Source: Symsagittifera roscoffensis | Taxonomy: Eukaryota > Xenacoelomorpha > Acoela > Convolutidae | DNA: 64,000 nt | Assembly (NCBI RefSeq): GCF_963678635.1 | Contig: NC_087066.1 | Coordinates: forward strand, 22,043,996-22,107,995 | Direction of reading: 5' to 3' | In this document: positions 1 through 11,581 of the stretch, piece after piece | How the letters are laid out: each line of letters starts with the position of its first letter | Position numbering within the stretch: position 1 is the stretch's first letter | Notes under the pieces: model-generated | The model's database searches: none | What the model was told of the DNA's origin: nothing | The model's input: the letters and a program-made list of their open reading frames with translations, nothing else | Made by a program: the position numbers and the translations under genes

Positions 1-4
1 CTCA

Positions 5-271
5 ATGTTTTGCAACTGGTGTTGCATGTCAGGCCATACGATAAGACATTGCTTTAAATATAACGATCAACAGGAGCAAAATTATGACTCGCTTCAAATA
101 CGAGAGAACTCAAACAGAAGTTACCATAACTATAGCAAGAGTAGGTCAAGAGTAGACAACAATTTCAATGACATAAATCCCCAACAAGAATTCAGGCATT
201 TGTCAAACTTTAAGGAAAGTTCTCAATCGCGTGACAGGTCGAACAGTAAAAAAACCCTTCAACAAAAATAA
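5..271 (+). pseudogene. gag nucleocapsid fragment of a gypsy-like element
   Basis: Short open frame with one CCHC zinc knuckle near its start (C3-X2-C6-X4-H11-X4-C16), followed by an Asn/Ser/Arg-rich basic tail. This is the usual composition of the nucleocapsid end of a retrotransposon Gag, which binds element RNA. The window edge cuts the 5' side, and the frame stops before the protease region downstream, so a break separates the two parts. A retroviral-type protease motif in the same direction about 200 bases later supports a retroelement origin. The family is judged from the gag-then-protease order; no RT is recognisable next to it. Confidence 0.6.
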
Positions 272-420
272 CGATTATTAGTCACCTTACCAGATCCACA
301 GCTTTAGTGATGATGACATTCCAGGAGACTATACCGATAATGAATGTGAGCTTGTTAATTTAAACTAGATCAGTCTCTGTCTGAACCCAAAATACAATTA
401 TATATTAACTTATACCAACA

Positions 421-1125
421 TCCCGTCGGAGACAAAATAAAAAAAACGGTCTGGAAACCCAATTTCTACTAGACACTGGAGCAACATGTTCGCTTATTAA
501 TTTTGACAGTTATGAACAATTTTATAAAATACAGCCTCTACAGCTGAATAAATCTAGATCAAACACAGTTGCTGTTAATGGAGAAAAACTTAAACTTATA
601 GGTTATACTAATTTTGACTCAACTTTTGGTACAAACACTGATAATCCGGTAAAAATTAAAACACGAATTTCAGCCGAGAATGGATGCGATCTAAATATAT
701 TAGGAATGGATTTCATTTCTCACAATATTAAATCAATAAACTTTCCAAATGTAAGCTTAGAATTAAGAAAATACTCAGATATAACAGTTCTTATCAGTAT
801 TATAAGAAGCAAAAGTTATCCATATCTAAGCTTTTATCAAAATGTACTTCTTGATAAAAATATAACTATTGCACCAAAATCATCCCGCGTAATTTCAATT
901 TCTCCAGCAGGCATAGTTTTCATAGTAAGAACATCGTATAGAATTGATAAGTTCTTAGAACAAAAAGGCATTAATGCAAAAACCACTTTTTGTATGAATG
1001 AAATAAAGTCAATGCCGGTCGTTCTTAAAAATTCCAGAGAATCAAAAGTAGATATAAACAAAGGTGTAATAGGCCAAACGTTTGAAAACATAGAAATAAA
1101 ACAGACCCATTTCTTCCTGCTTTAA
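421..1125 (+). pseudogene. retroviral-type aspartic protease remnant (gypsy-like)
   Basis: An open frame runs through the active-site motif LLDTGAT (codons near 466-486) and the later LGMDF motif (near 703-717). These are the two hallmarks of the retropepsin fold that cleaves Gag-Pol. The first ATG in this frame falls inside the LGMDF motif, so an ATG-based start would hide the catalytic half. About 130 further codons follow and then a stop. No reverse transcriptase can be read downstream, so the copy is truncated or rearranged. Together with the zinc-knuckle fragment at 5-271 it forms the 5' half of a decayed Ty3/gypsy-like element that enters the window from the left. Confidence 0.7.
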
Positions 1126-3403
1126 AATTTTCATAAATGTGAAGTTTTCATGAAAGCTTTTATAATGCTTTAACTTTGTGAAATTTACCTAACGTTTTTT
1201 ATACTGAGCAGTAAATCTAATTTAATCTTACTAAAAAATAAGATTACGAGTATCATCCTACAAAAATACTACAATGAATAGCGGTTCTGTATAACTTCCA
1301 AAAGGATATGTCAAAATGCATGAACACGGATTTAATTCTATACCGAGATCAAAAACAGTCAAGTACGCTAACAATTTTGGACCATCCTCAAAATCAAAGA
1401 AAGATAGAGGGATGGTAACCCAATCGCTCAGACAAAAAAGTTTTTCGACTTCAACATATCGGCAAAAAAATTGCAAAAGCCAGGAGTTTAAAAGATTAAA
1501 GTTTTACCAGTCTATAATAATTTCATTTTCAGGCGGTTTTATTAACTGAAAACTCAGAATTACACTTAAGGGAATGTCAAATTACCCTACGTACAATAAC
1601 GAGAATTAAAAGAGTGAAACTTTTGATGAAAGACCTAGCCAATGTAAAATTGTAACAAACTCATTCTGCGAAGTAATTTGCACCATCGGATTCCTCTTAG
1701 GGCCCAAGTAGGGACCGATGAAATTAATCATTAGGCTTATAGTTTTCAAGTTACAAATGCAAACTAGAAGAAATTCATCAAAAAGGGAAAAATTATCTCT
1801 CATTTTTCAACAAAATGAGTACGTTGTTACAATTATTCATGATCTTAAAATGGGCGTACATAGTTTTTCGACCCGAACCGCCGCAGATTTATGCCAGCAT
1901 ATGTTGGTGGCCTTATGTAGCCTTTCAATACCCATGGTACCAATTTCATTTAACCAACGCAAAAGATTGTTGGTGGCTGTATGCAGCCTTTGAGACTCTT
2001 ATGATTCACTCCTCAAAACTTTGGCCACATTCCTAATTCGGTAGTTTACAATACACAACACGCAGGCATTTAAACCCTTGAATACAACAAATTTTCAGAA
2101 GCAACACTTTGAAAATTGGACCGTATCATCATTAGGATTGTTTACGTTAAATTTTTGCATCATAAAGTTCAGGACGACTTTTCTGTACTAAAGATGTGAA
2201 CATGGATTGGTGCAGGTGATTAAAACCGAGAAAGAATTGTTACACTTATCTTATCGAATATTATACCGTTTGTAGTTAGTGTTCAACTTTCCTTACCTTT
2301 GATATTTCTTTTTTTTATTCCTTAGTCAAATCTTTCCCATACCTTATCAGCAAATGAAACGAAGATTCCTGGTTATGACAAAATGCTGTCAATTGAAATA
2401 TTATATTTGTTTATACCTGCCTTACCATTTTTACAATTTTTCGTTCGTTAATATTTGCATCTAGTAACCCTAACCCAAAGTTTATAGCTGTATAATTTGT
2501 TAAGGACCCCATGGTAAGCCTGTGGATGACTCCAAGTGGGCATACATTTAAAATGTAGGGGTTAATTAATGCCCAAAGTTCCATTTTTTTAACTACATAA
2601 GTTTAAAATCTGAGCTTAACTCAGTGTTGTAAAGCGCTTTGTTCCTGTGGTTAATAAACAGCATGATCGTCTTTCTTCATTTGTTTTCCCTGGTGGGTTT
2701 GTGTGAAACCACAAGATTGTATTTTCCACCTTTTATATTTATACAATGTTACGCTTTTATAAATGTCCTTCATTGTTCAAACATTTGATAATTAGCCTTA
2801 GTATCCGAATGTTATTCGGGATTTTAAATATTATCTTTATTTTATTTGATATTTATTGGAACTCGAATTGGAACTCTGGATATTTCGAATTGGAACTGCC
2901 GAAATGCTGAACCAGCACCCGAGGAATTTGAAAGAAAATTGCCTCTCATAAAGAAGCAACGAAAATCTTTAGCTGTACAATCCTTGTCAATTGACGACGG
3001 GTTAAATAAGAACACTCGGAATTTCCCCAGTTTGAATCAAAGATTGGAACTGAAGAAGAGCAGAGAAGCCAAATTGGATACTGAAAATTCAAAATTTATT
3101 TGAAGTATTCAATAAAGCAAAATTGCAACAGATGGAAACTGCCATCGTTTATTGAAGTCGTCAACTCGACGACAAAGGTTAAGGCGATGATGCCTGGCGA
3201 GTTTATAGGCCAACAAGAAGTGGTGATAAGGGATGAAACCAACTTCTGAAAATTGAAGAAGAGAGAAGAGCAAGGCTACATCCTGAAAGCAGGGGGAACG
3301 CAAGTTACCATACCGTTTGAGGGAATAGCTGCCTTCCCAAACTATGTAGGACACAAGCAGGAGGAGCAAGACGATTATAAAGAACTCACAGACGGGATGA
3401 GCA
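1126..3403. other. non-coding or unrecognisable stretch
   Basis: No supported gene. Short open frames exist at 1316-1549, 1815-2036 and 2846-3103. The one at 1815-2036 is Trp/Tyr/Phe-rich and the one at 2846-3103 is Lys/Glu-rich. Neither shows a known domain. Around 3120-3400 base composition is less AT-biased and locally codon-like on the + strand (reading IEVV..KVKAMMPGEFIG), which could be the far 3' end of the decayed retroelement, but no family motif was found. Confidence 0.4.
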
Positions 3404-3845
3404 GACATTTTTTTTTCTTCAGACAGCTTTCTACTTTTTAACTAGCCAATTTTGACGGAATTTTTTTTATATCATTCAAAAGGTATGGTCGTCCCGAGCT
3501 TAAATTTGAAAAAAATATATTCACCTTTGATCATTTTTTGTAAAATTATGAGGGTTTATATATTGCCATTTTGGCCGATTTGGGACAATTAACGCGCGAT
3601 ATTTTAACACGTACGCGGATAATTGATGCGTCTTAGAAATCGTTCCAATTTGGTTGAAGGAAGCTTATTTGCAATAATTAGTTTGTTATGAGAAGCGGAA
3701 TCAATTACTTCTTTCTTCATACAGAATGTGGGGGGATAATTTTTACAAAAAAAAACTCAAATTTGAAAAAAAATATTAAATTCGCTATTTTTCATTTAAG
3801 TTTTCCATGTTATTATTGCTTCATGGACCTTGTAGTATTGAAAAT
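3404..3845 (-). repeat. partial copy of the hairpin-ended repeat family
   Basis: Inverted relative to the tandem pair at 7281-8339. It shares the segments around aactagccaattttgacgg, the aattaacgcgcgat block, the short G run and the cttcatggacctt end. The terminal hairpin is missing here, so this copy is truncated at that end. Confidence 0.7.
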
Positions 3846-4939
3846 ACTACACAGACAAAAGACCATTGTCTTAATATTTAACAACCCAATTCTCAATTGG
3901 AGCGTGCCATTTAAATTAAAGCCTCTTTTCACTAAATCAGACATTGACTGATTTACTCTTATTAGGACTATAAAATCTTGTTGTGAAAATCCCCTCCTTT
4001 TTAAATACTTGTCCAATTTTTCTCATTTTTTCTTGCTCACTATTTTAAAAAGGCGGCGCTTATTAACACGTCCCTTTTAACTTTAACTTGAAACAAATTG
4101 GATAAATATTTAGCAGTCTTGCCGGCTGCACTGAAATTCTCCTTGCTTTGATTAAGCAGAGTTGCACCTGCAATATGATGCATCAGAGAGAGTAATAAGA
4201 ATTTTCAATGAGACAAAACTGAAGGCTGCGGCTTTAACCAAAGAGGACTAACAATTTAAAGATATTTGATTTGAAAAAATCAAATAAAAACTAGTTAAAA
4301 ATTCCCTAATAAGAAAAGGAGAATAAAGGAGCAGGTGAAAAATGAATAATTAAAGCTTGAATCAGCCGCTTGTTTATGCTTACGAGCAAAAGGACTGGCC
4401 TGAAATCTTCAGTGTTTCATTTTGCTCAGTTAAATAAATAATTTTTCTTTTCTGCATTTACAGTAAAATTAAACTAGTCTTTTTTCACAAATGAAATAGA
4501 GAATAAATTCTCATTTCAAGTTCGATAAAATTATAAATCGAGATACTCGAGATACCCGCACCTGAGGAAGTCTGGACTACAAGTACCAAAAGGACTACGG
4601 CAAGACGACAATGACGACCAAACCAGAAGTGCCGAAGTGGACACAATCAAGGGCGACCCAAGAATACTAATCAGCCATCGACCTTAGTAAGAAGATAAAA
4701 TATTGATGAACAAATTAAGATTAACTCAACCTACCCTCATAGGTATATTTCTTTAAGCTGTTCGATTCGTTTATATAATCTAATAACCCAGTGCTTTGTA
4801 TTTAACCAACTAATTAATTCATACCTTTTCTAACTAGTGTTTCTACTCTAATTTTTGTCAAGTTAACTTGACGATCTAAGGTGAGACTTATAACTTAGGA
4901 TAAAATTACTAAGCATTCAACCAGCAATGAACGCTTAGT

Positions 4940-4997
4940 AAAACCTTAAAAGACAGTCGGACTATTCAGGGCTTTTCCCTGATATGATCAGTTCCTG
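4940..4997 (-). repeat. terminal fragment of the hairpin-ended repeat family
   Basis: Only the end of the repeat is present: ccttaaaagacagtcgg, then the hairpin in diverged form (TCAGGG-CTTTT-CCCTGA), then gatatgatcag. The stem pairing is kept although the loop has changed. Confidence 0.65.
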
Positions 4998-5090
4998 TTT
5001 ATATCATCATAATTCAACATCCTTAAAGTCAAGTTTTAGATAAGGTTTTGGGTGATATCACAATGTTGACCGGGATCGCAAAAATCTTTT

Positions 5091-5572
5091 TGTTCCGACT
5101 TTCGTAACGAAAGTAAAGGAATATTTGTACTCGGGGTCGATTTTTTTCACACAAATTTCGACTTTTTAACTAGCCATTACTGATGGACTTTAAAAAGATG
5201 TTTCACCTGTGATCGTTTTTGTAAAGTTATGGTGGTTTAATGATTACGATTTTGGTCAATTTGGGACAATTAACGCGCGATAAATTTCGCGCTATAACGC
5301 GTAAGCGAGATTTAACCCGAAATTGTTCCAAATTGGTTGAAGGACGTTTATTTGCCACAACTGATTTGTTACTAGGAGTGAAGTCTATCACTTTGTACTT
5401 TATATGGCGTGTGGGGGGGGGGGGGGGGGGGTGTATGATTTTTACAAAAATCTCAAATTTAAAAAAAAAAGTTGTACGTTATTACATGTAATTTTTAAAT
5501 GTTAATACTACTCCATGGACCTTAAAAGGCAGTCGGAACATTCAGGGCTTCGCCCTGATACGAGCACTTTTG
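5091..5572 (-). repeat. near full-length copy of the hairpin-ended repeat
   Basis: Starts with tgttccgactttcg and ends with ccttaaaaggcagtcggaac followed by the hairpin TCAGGGCTTCGCCCTGA and gatacgagca. It is the inverted equivalent of the units at 7281-8339. A 19-base G run at 5413-5431 sits where other copies carry only 5 to 7 G (or C on the other strand), so the homopolymer has expanded inside this copy. Confidence 0.8.
5413..5431. repeat. 19-base poly-G run
   Basis: Uninterrupted G run inside the hairpin-ended repeat copy. The aligned positions in sister copies hold much shorter runs. Its exact length may be unreliable because sequencing is error-prone on homopolymers. Confidence 0.85.
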
Positions 5573-6250
5573 TTTGTGTTTAGGCTTAGGTTCATTTGAT
5601 GAAAAATATCAACATAACTTTTTTGGATCTACTGAATGTCATCAAAGTGGAGTTTGTAAAAGGACCCATTCTGTTTTCATTCATTTATTTGGTCAGGTTT
5701 TTTTTACTTACGCATCTGAATTCACGCAATTATAAAGATGAATATATGTAGATAAAGTCTAGTCATCAATATTTCCCACAGGTTTCCTTATTGGTTTTCA
5801 CACACTTCTAATAATTGGTTTTGACGGATTTCGTAGAGTCGCATACTCATGTTAATTTAATTTTGCCGTGCTTCACTTGGAGAAAGACGCGTGTGTCACC
5901 TTTTGACAAAAAAAAAGAAAGTTCCACCTCTCTTTTCTCAGCTACTATTGCGTGTTTCGTGTTTTTTGGAATTACTCAATCACTTTGTTAGCCATACATC
6001 CGCTCGTAAATAATTAACCAGAAGTCACGTTCAGTACTCAAATAGAACTGACTTTATTGAATTCTTTGTTCTTTATGAGATTTCACGGTGACTATATAAA
6101 ACTGTTTTTACTGTGAAAACTGCTTTGATCAGTCTTTAGATTTTAATTGATTTTTTTACAGGTAATTTTTCATCATTATCTTTTTTCCTAATCAGTTTTT
6201 CATAAAAGATAATATCGCTGATATCGGATAGCTGAGGTGAGTAAATTTTT

Positions 6251-6503
6251 GGATCAAATTAACATCCTCCAGCCCAAGCCCCCGCCCCCCCCCCCCCCCC
6301 CCCGCCCCAAATAGACCAAGTTAAGATCCTCCATCCAAGCGCTTAATTTGTATTAAATTTGTAAGCGCTGCATGTAAAATGCTCGATTCTGATTGGCTGA
6401 AAAAAATCCCAACTTAGAACCGAGTTAGTTAACATCCTCCCCCCAAACGGCTTTGGGGGGGGGGGATATGGGGGGGTGGGGGGTGTGGATGTTAACTTGG
6501 TCC
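6251..6503. repeat. inverted-repeat element with poly-C and G-rich tracts
   Basis: The left end reads ggatcaaattaacatcctcc and the right end reads ggatgttaacttggtcc, which are inverted copies. Between them lie a 19-base C run (6285-6303) and a G-rich tract at about 6463-6487 that could form a G-quadruplex. The interior motif aagcgctgc..gtaaaatgctcgattctgattggctgaa has a diverged relative near 22165, pointing to a dispersed repeat. Confidence 0.6.
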
Positions 6504-7178
6504 AAATTTTCGGCTTTTTTTTTCAAGTTTTTGGTTTTTTTGAAGCTGTTAAAACCTATATTTTTCTAGAACCTTCGACAAAAAATTTCTGGCATGTTAA
6601 GTTTTATGATGAAAGAGTAAGCAAAGTAAAACTAAAAAACTAAAAGAGTTATTTGCAATTCGTTTTTATTATTTCTCGCGTAGGTGGTCAAACTGATTAC
6701 GCCTTATCTGTCTGGGAAAAATGCTTGAAAATTATTTTTTGCCTTATTTCAATGAGTTAATCAGGTTATTGGACAAGTTACGCAAAGTTTCTCAGAAAAG
6801 TTCATTGTAAATTATAAAAAAATCCTGAATGACTTTTCCCGCAAATCATCGTGTCCTTCAATACGTATTTTCTATTCAGCAAATATTAAAAAAAGCTAGG
6901 AAAGAATCTCGACTAGTCTGAATAACTGAGCTAGTCAAGTAATCTTTTCAAATTGCTCATTGTTTTGCGGTCATCCCGCTCAAAATTGAGTAAGTTTCTA
7001 TCAGTAAATTTTGAAACAAATTTGAAGTTCGGTCAATTAGGGATAATTAACGGGCGATGTATTGCGTTCTTATGATGCGCATCAGCGGTAAATTAAACTG
7101 TTCGAAATTAAAAATGGGTAAATCAGTGGGTGTTATTATAATATAAAACGCTTAAGAAATTCTTCTCTAGTTTATAAA

Positions 7179-7199
7179 GTGTGTGTGTGTGTGTGTGTG
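7179..7199. repeat. (GT)n microsatellite
   Basis: About ten GT units directly before the hairpin-ended repeat pair. Confidence 0.9.
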
Positions 7200-7280
7200 G
7201 ATCAATTGAAATTGTAATTGTTGTTTTTGCCTGTTTTATGAGTTTTACAGACAAACTTTTAAATTGATTTTAAAGTAAGA

Positions 7281-7807
7281 CAAGACTGCGCGTATCAGGG
7301 CGAAGCCCTGAATGTTCCGACTGCCTTTTAAGGTTTATGGAGCAGTAATAACATTTAAAAATTCAATGAAATAAAACAAAATCAAAAAAAAAAAATTTCT
7401 AAAATTTGAAATTTTTTATGAAAATCATCCCCCCACACGCCATACAAAAAACAAAAGGATAAATTTCGCTCCTTGTAACAAACCAATTATGGCACATAAG
7501 CTTCTTTTAACCAATTTGGAACGATTTCTAAGACGGATTAACTCTCCGCTTACGCGTTAATAGCGCGAAATATATCGCGCGTTAATTGTCCCAAATTGGC
7601 CAAAATGGCAACCTTTAAACCCCCGTAACTTTACGAAAAATGATCACAGGTGAAATATCTTTTCAAATTTGAGCTCAGGACAACAATACCTTTCGAATGA
7701 TGTTAAAAAATTCTGTCAAAAATGGCTAGTTAAAAAGTCGATTTGTCTGAAGAAAAAAAAACCCACCCCAAGCACAAATATTCCGTTACTTTCGAAAGTC
7801 GGAACAA
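7281..7807 (+). repeat. hairpin-ended repeat, tandem unit 1
   Basis: A 527-bp unit beginning caagactgc.cgta and a perfect hairpin TCAGGGCGAAGCCCTGA (7-bp stem, GAA loop), followed by atgttccgactgccttttaagg. It ends tttcgaaagtcggaacaa, so gttccgac near the start and gtcggaac at the end are inverted. The interior has an imperfect palindrome GCGCGAAATATATCGCGC. It is followed without a gap by a second unit. There is no coding potential. It looks like a non-autonomous mobile or satellite-like repeat. Confidence 0.8.
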
Positions 7808-8339
7808 CAAGACTGCTCGTATCAGGGCGAAGCCCTGATGTTCTGACTGCCTTTTAAGGTTTATGGAGCAGTAATAACATTAAAAAATTCAATGAAATAA
7901 AACAAAATGAAAATTTTTTTTCTTCTAAAATTTGAAATTTTTAAGAAAATCATTTCCCCACACGCCATATAAAGTACAAAAGGATAGATTTCGCTCCTTG
8001 TAACAAATAATTTATGGCAAATAAGCTTCTTTTAACCAATTTGGAACAATTTCTAAGACGGATTATCTCTCCGCTTACGCGTTAATAGCGCGAAATATAT
8101 CGCGCGTTAATTGTCCCAAGTTGGCCAAAATGGCAATCTTTAAACCCCCGTAACTTTACGAAAAATGATCACAGGTGAAATATATTTTCAAATTTAAGCT
8201 CAGGACAACAATACTTTTCGAATGATATAAAAAAATTCCGTCAAAAATGGCTAGTTAAAAAGTCGAAATTTGTCTGAAGAAAAAAAAACCCACACCGAGC
8301 ACAAATATTCCGTTACTTTCGTATCGAAAGTCGGAACAA
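7808..8339 (+). repeat. hairpin-ended repeat, tandem unit 2
   Basis: Head-to-tail with the preceding unit and similar throughout (about 532 bp). It keeps the same terminal hairpin and ends cgaaagtcggaacaa. Small indels and substitutions distinguish it from unit 1, so the duplication is not brand new. Confidence 0.8.
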
Positions 8340-9713
8340 TTAGAACAACCACGGCTTTGCTCTTATATGTCAGCAACATTTTTAGCGTCTAACCCCGTAT
8401 TAATGATTCCAATGACCCAAATTAATTCGAGCAACATCTGAGCCGGTTTAAATTGCCGCTTACCCAATAATAGTTCTCCTTGATATTCAAAATTTCCAGC
8501 AATATTTTTAGACAACTTTTGTCTTCTTCATTTCTTGTTTAAATTTATCCTTTTTTCGACATAACTTTTTTAATTTTCAAGTTTTCCGGATAATTTGAAT
8601 GTACTCAGAGTTTTTTTCTGACGAGAAACATTTATTTTCTAATAAATTTTTCTGGACAGTAATTCTGTACAAAATGCTAAAATCGATTGAAAATGATTTT
8701 CTGCTATATAAATTCAAGGAAACTTGCATTCATGATTATATGATTTTCTGCAACATGATATCTGAAAAATTTGAATGCATGTGTGTACTATGTCCTGAAA
8801 GTTGAAAAAAAAAATTATTTGCCAAATTTTATGCTTCATCTTACTTCGCAAAAACAGAGTAGCTCATCATAATCCTTAACTTCAATTAAAAAGATGAAAA
8901 TTTTTAAAATGCTGCAAATTTTTGCTCAAGCAGCAGTTTTGCAGAAATCGGAACAAGTTGAAGAACACACCAACAATTAGCGTCCATGTGTATAACGGAT
9001 TGTGTGTTATCATTGGTAGTCATTTGTATATATGTTAAAGCGAAATATTACTGCGTGAACGGAAATTTAAACCGTCAACATATATATTTTGAAAATTTTG
9101 TAGCCCACCTTATTTTAAATGCAATTGGGCAAAATGTTCCGACTCTCGAAAAAGTGATAAAATTTTTCTGCTAGGGGTGATTTTGTATTAAGTCAATTTT
9201 TTTTCGAAGTATGCGCTTTTCAAAATAAGCGCTTCTGATGTTTATGTTTTTTCAATCTGAATCATAATTTTGTCAGGAGCTCAAATTAAAAAAAAAACCT
9301 TTTATCATATTTTTCAAAATTAAAGGGGCTCGAAATTGGCTGAATTGAAAATTTGGGGTAATTAACGCGCGAGATTTTGCAATTTTCTTGCGATAAGGTG
9401 CTAAACCTTATTTATTTTTGTATTTTACATAGAGTTTGTTTGTAGGTTAATTTAAAAAATGAAAAAAATTGTTTTCGTACTTTTTCGATTGTTAATAATT
9501 TTGCTATCGGCTTCAAAGTAAAATTGGAACCTTTTTTATACAAGTTGTTTTCTTAGCATCTATCTACGTGTTAATGGCTAGACACTAAATATGGAACATC
9601 ATTGAACAAAAAACCTCAACCGGAATAAAATCGCCGCTGACGTGTTCATAGATCGAAGCGTATCGCGCGTTAATTGTCACAATTTATCTTCAATGATTAT
9701 ATTAAACTATAAC
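8340..9713. other. AT-rich stretch without a gene
   Basis: Only short spurious open frames (for example 8599-8805). Around 9350-9375 the block ggtaattaacgcgcgag matches the interior of the hairpin-ended repeat family, suggesting a decayed copy. Confidence 0.4.
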
Positions 9714-10291
9714 AAGACTGCTCGTATATCAGGGCAAAGCCTTGAATGTTTCTACTGTCCCTTAATTTATATCAAATCGTTTTTGGAAAAGAAATTATTG
9801 AAAACTATACATTTTGGGACAATATCAAAGTGTTAAATTTTGAGTTGTACGAAATTAGTAGTACCAATTAGCTAGCCTCAATTCCATTCGGAATAATTTT
9901 GTTGTGCGGGATAATTCACCACGCATAAATAATTCGCGTTACGCTCTCAGCATTATGAATAAATTTTTCAAAGCGCGCATAATTTGGTCCAGAACATGGC
10001 CAAATTGGCAACTTTCAAAACACCAGAATTTTACAAAAATTAATCGGAAGTGAAATATCTTTTTACATTTGAAATCAGAAAATCGTTATCTTCAATAGGG
10101 TAGAAAAAAAGTTGTGTTGAAAACTATTATTTTGATCGGTGAAAATTGACTGCATAAAAAACCACACCGAGCGAAATATGATGTTGTTTATTTTTGAGCT
10201 GAGGTTTTCATGATTGTTTTTTCATAAATCAAAGTTTGTCTCAAGAAAAAACACACCGAGCACATTTATTCCACCCTGATTTCGAAAATCG
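9714..10291 (+). repeat. diverged copy of the hairpin-ended repeat
   Basis: Starts caagactgctcgtat with a mutated hairpin (TCAGGGCAAAGCCTTGA, one G-T-type mismatch in the stem) and ends accgagcacatttattccaccctgatttcgaaaatcggaacaac. The interior is strongly diverged. It is therefore an older member than the tandem pair. Confidence 0.6.
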
Positions 10292-11471
10292 GAACAACAC
10301 TAAAACTCCTACTATGTCTAAATGTTTCAGAGGAAGTTTTTGCTTTAGAAAATTTGAGAAGGTTTCAAAAAAATCAATTTGTTTCTCTTAAATTTTCTCA
10401 CGCATTTTTAAGAGTTCAAGGATGTTCAACACAAAACTTAGATCAGTTAGCTGGCGTTAATTCACTTTGGAATGAGAACTAAGCGGAAACAATTTGCGCC
10501 ATATGCTACGTTGAAAATGTTCGAAAGTATCGCAAATTAAAAATCTCAATTTGGCCACATCACCAAAACAAACGCCTCAACAATTTACCTCCGCACAAAA
10601 ATTATCGCAATCAATTTGTTTTGGATGATTGGAAACCTTAGTCAAAAGGTCTGCAAAATGTCAAATTTTCTCTGAAAAAAACTTATCGAGCAGAAATAGT
10701 TCGTTTCTTTTCAAATCGGGGAATAGCGAGTAGTGTTTATTCTGGCGAAGGTCAGAAGGTCTACTAAACAGTCAAAATTTCTTAGAAAAAAGTTATCAAG
10801 CTAAAATTTTCAGTTCATTTCTTTTTATTGTGCATTCAATACAAAGAAATTGGCCATCTTGGTCAAGAAAAACCCATCTGGGATATTTTTTCTTAATAAA
10901 ACAATGTAAAAATGCTCGATTCGAGTAAAATTGAGTTTTCTTTTCGTTTATTAAACACGCTTCGGCTTTCATTGTGACTCAACTCACGAGCTTCATAACA
11001 CAATCAGCCAAAAATTTGTTTGAGTGGGTTCAAACTAAAACCAAAAAATTTGGCCACAGAACATCAAAATCCTTTTTTATGACTCATATCAAGAATCCAA
11101 CATTACCTACTAGTTTTTTGGCTTCAATTTGATTGGTTGTGAAACAACTATTTTCTCTACGAAATTGGAAGTAGCTGAACTGTTCTAAAAGAGACAAAGA
11201 CTTCGACGCTCATTCAGTTCTCTTTTTTCCATTAGCTGGTATTTTCAAAGATAACAAATAAGTTCATTCTAATCTGAGTTAGATTAGATGTGTTAGAATG
11301 ATGTGACTGTAGCATTCAATCTAATTTCCCATCAGTCATCGACTTCATCGATTTGTTACCTACGCCTGTTTTTGTTGATCATATAAAAATCCAATCATTT
11401 TTGGTCCGAAATTCATTAACCGAGAACTTTTTCTTGTTCAGCCAATTTCGCGACAATCTTCAGGCGTAAAA
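10292..11471. other. non-coding region upstream of the ion-channel gene
   Basis: AT-rich with no recognisable gene. The last 30 bases (cttgttcag at 11433-11441, then an open frame into the ATG at 11472) could be a splice acceptor, so a further 5' exon of the channel gene may exist. No promoter motif was identifiable. Confidence 0.35.
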
Positions 11472-11581
11472 ATGCCGGTAGATGGAGAAAGGTTTGTGTG
11501 GGTACGTGTGAACTACCTCTGTATCAGTGCAATCGACACTAAATCCCAAAAGTTCTCCGCTGAAGTTCTCATCGAGGCCAG
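11472..11581 (+). CDS. ion-channel exon 1 (ligand-binding domain start)
   Basis: ATG followed by 36 codons and 2 bases, ending at a strong donor (AG|GTGAGTCC). It encodes the first beta strands, with VWVRVNYLCISAIDTK and FSAEVLIEA, matching the V.v...I..ID....F...i.l pattern of the family. The frame stays open 5' of the ATG to a possible acceptor at about 11441, so this may not be the first exon. Confidence 0.7.

Noticed and set aside
3109-3408. 99-aa - strand frame with a hydrophobic start
   Set aside because: No start context, no homology and no neighbouring exon; the + strand text looked more codon-like but was also not assignable.
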